Shown here: positions 3,962 through 6,696 of the stretch, one piece after another | Layout: each line of letters starts with the position of its first letter | Position numbering within the stretch: position 1 is the stretch's first letter | NCBI GenBank assembly: GCA_019417795.1 | Contig: DXUR01000145.1 | Location: forward strand, 1-6,696 | Origin: Clostridiales bacterium | Lineage (GTDB): Bacteria; Bacillota_A; Clostridia; Oscillospirales; Oscillospiraceae | Direction: 5' to 3' | DNA length: 6,696 bases | Translations under genes and position numbers: made by a program | Notes under the pieces: model-generated | What the model was told of the DNA's origin: nothing | The model's database searches: none | What the model saw: the letters and a program-made list of their open reading frames with translations, nothing else

Positions 3962-6696
3962 TCACGAGATTTCCACGGTTTTCCCGGCTTGCAGGAAGTA
4001 CAGTGCCTTCCGTGTCACCGCCTTTTCCAGCACCCGTTCCAGCGCCAGAGAGTATGCCGCCAGCTGGCCCCGGTACAGCTCCGCGTGCTGCGCCACATCT
4101 TTCTCCGTCTGTACGAAGTCGGTCTTAAAGTCCACCACCGTGATGCCCTCCGGCGTTTCAAACCAGCAATCCACCACGCCTTGCAGCAGGATGCTGTCCT
4201 CCTCCGCGGCTGCCGGGTCATAATCCCGGGCCGGCATCAGCACCGTGAACCGATACTCCCGCGCCGCCGTTTCCGCCTGCCGCATTTCCTCAGCCAGCGG
4301 GGATCCCAAAAAGCGCCGCAGGGCGAAAATGTCCACAGCCGCCGCCTGCTCCGCCGTCAGCTTGGCCTCCAGCCGCAGCTTTTCCACCTGTCCGGGCACA
4401 TCCAAATTTTGCAGATCCAGATACTGCAAGACAAGATGGGTGGCGGTGCCCCGCTCCGCCGGTGTCAGTCCCTTTTTCTCCCGGCGGAATTTCGGCTGGA
4501 CAAGGGGCCGGATATAGGGCGTGTGGTAGGCATCTTCCGCGATCTCCTGATCCAGCGCCCGGCCCTTTAGCTGCGTGGCGGTGAGTTTGGCGGGGAGAGT
4601 TGTTTCCCGCTGATAGGGATACCGGAAGGTCAACAGCGCCGGGTCAAAGAGCGTTTCTCCTGCATCCTTCTCCGTGTCGGACACGGCCACTCCGGGCGCC
4701 CATCCGAAGTCATCGCCGTCATGGACGAACACCTGCCACGGGGCGGTATCTCCGGTATACAGACCGCCCGCCATCACCCCGGCCATATCCCGCAAAGGCG
4801 CGGCCTCCGGGCGGCACAGCAGCGGCAGTAAGATCCAATCTCCGAAGCACTTCCCCTCCGCCACCACCTCCGGCATGACGGGACAGGCCGCGGCGGCGGT
4901 CAGCTTTTGAAGGCGCTTTTCCGCGCCGTACAGCGCGTCTACCAAAATCAGCTTTTCCTTTGGCCGGGTCATGGCCACATACAGGATCCGCTGTTCCTCC
5001 GCAAGATTTTCACGGCGAAGCTTTTCTTCCAGCGCCAGCCGGGCCATGGTGGGATAGCGGATCTTCCGCTTCAGGTCGATGCACAGAGGGCCAAGGCCCA
5101 GTGCCGGGTGCACCAGCACCGGCGTATCGAAATCCTGCCGGGAAAAGGCGTGCTCCAAATCGCAGAGGAACACGATGGGAAATTCCAGGCCCTTGGATTT
5201 GTGAATACTCATCATCTGAACGCCGCCGCTCCCTCCAGCGGTTTTCACGGCGGGAGCTTGTCCGGCGTCAATGAGCCGCCGGAGCTGTGTGATGAAGGCG
5301 AACAGCCCCCGGTAGCCGCTGCTCTCAAAGCGCTCGGCATGGCGGGTCAGGGCCACCAGATTTTCCTGCCGGACGCCGCCCTCGTCCATAGCGCCGAAGA
5401 TGCCCGGCAGATGCAGCGTATTGTAGATATGCCACAGCAGGCGGCACACGCTCATGTCTGCCGCCGCGTCCCGCAGTCCGGTCAGCATCGTCAGGAACGC
5501 TTGTACGTCCTCGCCGCCGTCCGCCAGCAGAGCGTCATAGAAGTCTCCCTCCCGGTCACGGCTGCGGATCTCCGCCAGACGGTCCGGCGTAAAGCCGAAC
5601 ACCGGGGAGCGGAGCACGGCGATCAGCGGCACATCCTGCCGGGGATTGTCGACGATCTCCAACAGGGCCAGCGTGACAGAGATCTCCGGGGTCTGGTAGA
5701 AATCGCCGCTTTCCTCAAAGGAGCAGGGCACATCCCGCTCCGCCAGCGCCTGAGCGAAGGCGGCGGACCGGCTCCCCGGAGAGCGCATCAGGATCACGAT
5801 GTCCTCCGGGCGGCAGGGCCGCAGCGTACCGTCCTCCCCGGTGACGGGATAGCCCTCATCCAAAAGCTGACGGATACACTGCGCCGTGAACCGGGCCTCC
5901 GCCAACAGCCGTTTCACCGGGCGCTCATTTGCCGCCGACTTCTGGTGGGCGGAGATGAGGTGGAATTCCGTCTCGCAGTCCTTCCGGGGCGGGTAGTACT
6001 CCGCGCCAAAGTGGAGGGACTCGTCCTCGCCGTATTCCATCTCTCCCATCTCCGCCGACAGGATGTTGGAGAAGACGAAATTGGCCGCGTCCAAAATCTC
6101 TCCCCGAGAGCGGAAGTTTTTGGACAGCAGAATTTTGCGGTCCTCCCCTTCCGCTGCATTTTCAGCAGGTGTGAAGTTGCGGTACTTGTCAAGAAAAATC
6201 GTAGGGTCCGCCAACCGGAACCGGTAAATACTCTGCTTTACGTCCCCTACAGTAAAGAGGTTTTTGCCTTCACGGGACACCGCCCGGAAAATGGCGTTCT
6301 GCACCTCGTTGGTATCCTGATACTCGTCCACCAGGATCTCCCGGTAGCGGCCCGCCACCTGACGGCCCAGTTCCGTAGGCGCGCCGTTCCGCTCCACCAG
6401 CAGGCGAAGGGCCAGATGCTCCTGATCGGAGAAGTCGGCGCAGTTCATCCGCAGCTTTTCCGTCCGGTAAGCGTCGGAAAAGTCTGCCGTCAGCTTCAAA
6501 AGGGCTGTCATGGCAGGGGCCATGGTCTGAAGGTCCTCCATGGCCTCCGTATCGCTGACCGCCAGCATGGGAGCCAGCTTTTTGGCGGCAGCCTTGGCGT
6601 TCTCCCACAGCCCCTTCAGTCTCACGACCTCCGGATCATCCGCCATTCCCTTCGGCGTGGTGAGCCGGGGAAATTCCAGTCCATCCAGAGAAACGC
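3962..6696 (-). CDS. addA: ATP-dependent helicase/nuclease subunit A, AddA (5' end outside window)
   Basis: C-terminal 910 residues of the UvrD/RecB-type helicase-nuclease subunit of AddAB, which resects double-strand breaks and loads the way for RecA recombination. The reading frame is open to the window edge, so an ATG at 6644-6646 is internal. Numbered from the first whole codon here, the visible motifs are Walker B/motif II DEYQDTN (123-129), motif III QSIYRFR (154-160), motif IV NFRS (193-196), motif V SIHKSKGLEFP (496-506) and motif VI YVAMTRPKEKL (572-582). The RecB-family nuclease domain follows: RGTATHLVLQ (748-757), GVVD (839-842), VVDFKTD (853-859) and YRGQLAAYS (874-882). The expected Asp, Asp-x-Lys and Gln residues are all present, so the nuclease looks active. 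AddA is usually about 1,150-1,250 residues, so some 250-350 residues with Walker A are missing. AddB usually sits just upstream, outside this window. The stop is TGA at 3962-3964. Confidence 0.97.
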   Translation of the reverse strand, partial: VSLDGLEFPRLTTPKGMADDPEVVRLKGLWENAKAAAKKLAPMLAVSDTEAMEDLQTMAPAMTALLKLTADFSDAYRTEKLRMNCADFSDQEHLALRLLVERNGAPTELGRQVAGRYREILVDEYQDTNEVQNAIFRAVSREGKNLFTVGDVKQSIYRFRLADPTIFLDKYRNFTPAENAAEGEDRKILLSKNFRSRGEILDAANFVFSNILSAEMGEMEYGEDESLHFGAEYYPPRKDCETEFHLISAHQKSAANERPVKRLLAEARFTAQCIRQLLDEGYPVTGEDGTLRPCRPEDIVILMRSPGSRSAAFAQALAERDVPCSFEESGDFYQTPEISVTLALLEIVDNPRQDVPLIAVLRSPVFGFTPDRLAEIRSRDREGDFYDALLADGGEDVQAFLTMLTGLRDAAADMSVCRLLWHIYNTLHLPGIFGAMDEGGVRQENLVALTRHAERFESSGYRGLFAFITQLRRLIDAGQAPAVKTAGGSGGVQMMSIHKSKGLEFPIVFLCDLEHAFSRQDFDTPVLVHPALGLGPLCIDLKRKIRYPTMARLALEEKLRRENLAEEQRILYVAMTRPKEKLILVDALYGAEKRLQKLTAAAACPVMPEVVAEGKCFGDWILLPLLCRPEAAPLRDMAGVMAGGLYTGDTAPWQVFVHDGDDFGWAPGVAVSDTEKDAGETLFDPALLTFRYPYQRETTLPAKLTATQLKGRALDQEIAEDAYHTPYIRPLVQPKFRREKKGLTPAERGTATHLVLQYLDLQNLDVPGQVEKLRLEAKLTAEQAAAVDIFALRRFLGSPLAEEMRQAETAAREYRFTVLMPARDYDPAAAEEDSILLQGVVDCWFETPEGITVVDFKTDFVQTEKDVAQHAELYRGQLAAYSLALERVLEKAVTRKALYFLQAGKTVEIS

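Noticed and set aside
6644..6646. ATG as the true start of addA
   Set aside because: The frame stays open to the window edge with AddA-like sequence, no ribosome binding site precedes the ATG, and a start here would omit the Walker A region the family needs.
1..6696. Mobile element, CRISPR array, defence island or new multi-gene system
   Set aside because: All six coding regions belong to well-known, mostly core families. No direct-repeat array, transposase, integrase or attachment-like repeat was seen on either strand.

Overview
The window is a compact, high-GC stretch of bacterial chromosome in which every supported gene lies on the minus strand. In transcription order (high to low coordinates) it holds addA (5' end outside the window), rpmE, hflX, a GNAT acetyltransferase gene, a yigZ/IMPACT-family gene and glnS (3' end outside the window). 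No mobile element, CRISPR array, tRNA, rRNA or phage gene was seen. The likely source is a GC-rich anaerobic Firmicute of the Clostridia, perhaps an Oscillospiraceae-type gut bacterium. That rests on the AddA-type (not RecB-type) helicase-nuclease, the strong AGGAGG-like ribosome binding sites, the zinc-ribbon L31 and the overall protein flavour. It is inference, not a database match.

Region by region: 3962-6696 is the C-terminal 910 residues of AddA, including helicase motifs II to VI and an intact RecB-type nuclease domain. A 131-base AT-rich gap follows, with a good candidate rpmE promoter and a possible structured leader. rpmE (3627-3830) ends at a textbook Rho-independent terminator (stem 3576-3603). 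The next gap carries a candidate hflX promoter whose -35 element abuts that terminator's U-tract, and a short perfect palindrome in the hflX leader. hflX (2177-3475, TTG start), the GNAT gene (1620-2180) and yigZ (985-1623) are joined by two ATGA stop/start overlaps and look like one translationally coupled operon. A weak terminator-like hairpin follows yigZ. Then come a strong glnS promoter (perfect TATAAT, 17-base spacer) and the first 288 codons of glnS.

Functionally this is core information processing: double-strand break repair (AddA), ribosome structure (L31), ribosome rescue or splitting (HflX), a possible protein acetyltransferase, a YigZ-type protein of poorly defined role, and glutaminyl-tRNA charging. 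I found no convincing new system. The points most worth a second look are regulatory: the rpmE leader, the palindrome in the hflX leader, the terminator/promoter junctions, the shared TTGCATTTT -35 regions of glnS and hflX, and the tightly coupled hflX-GNAT-yigZ cassette.
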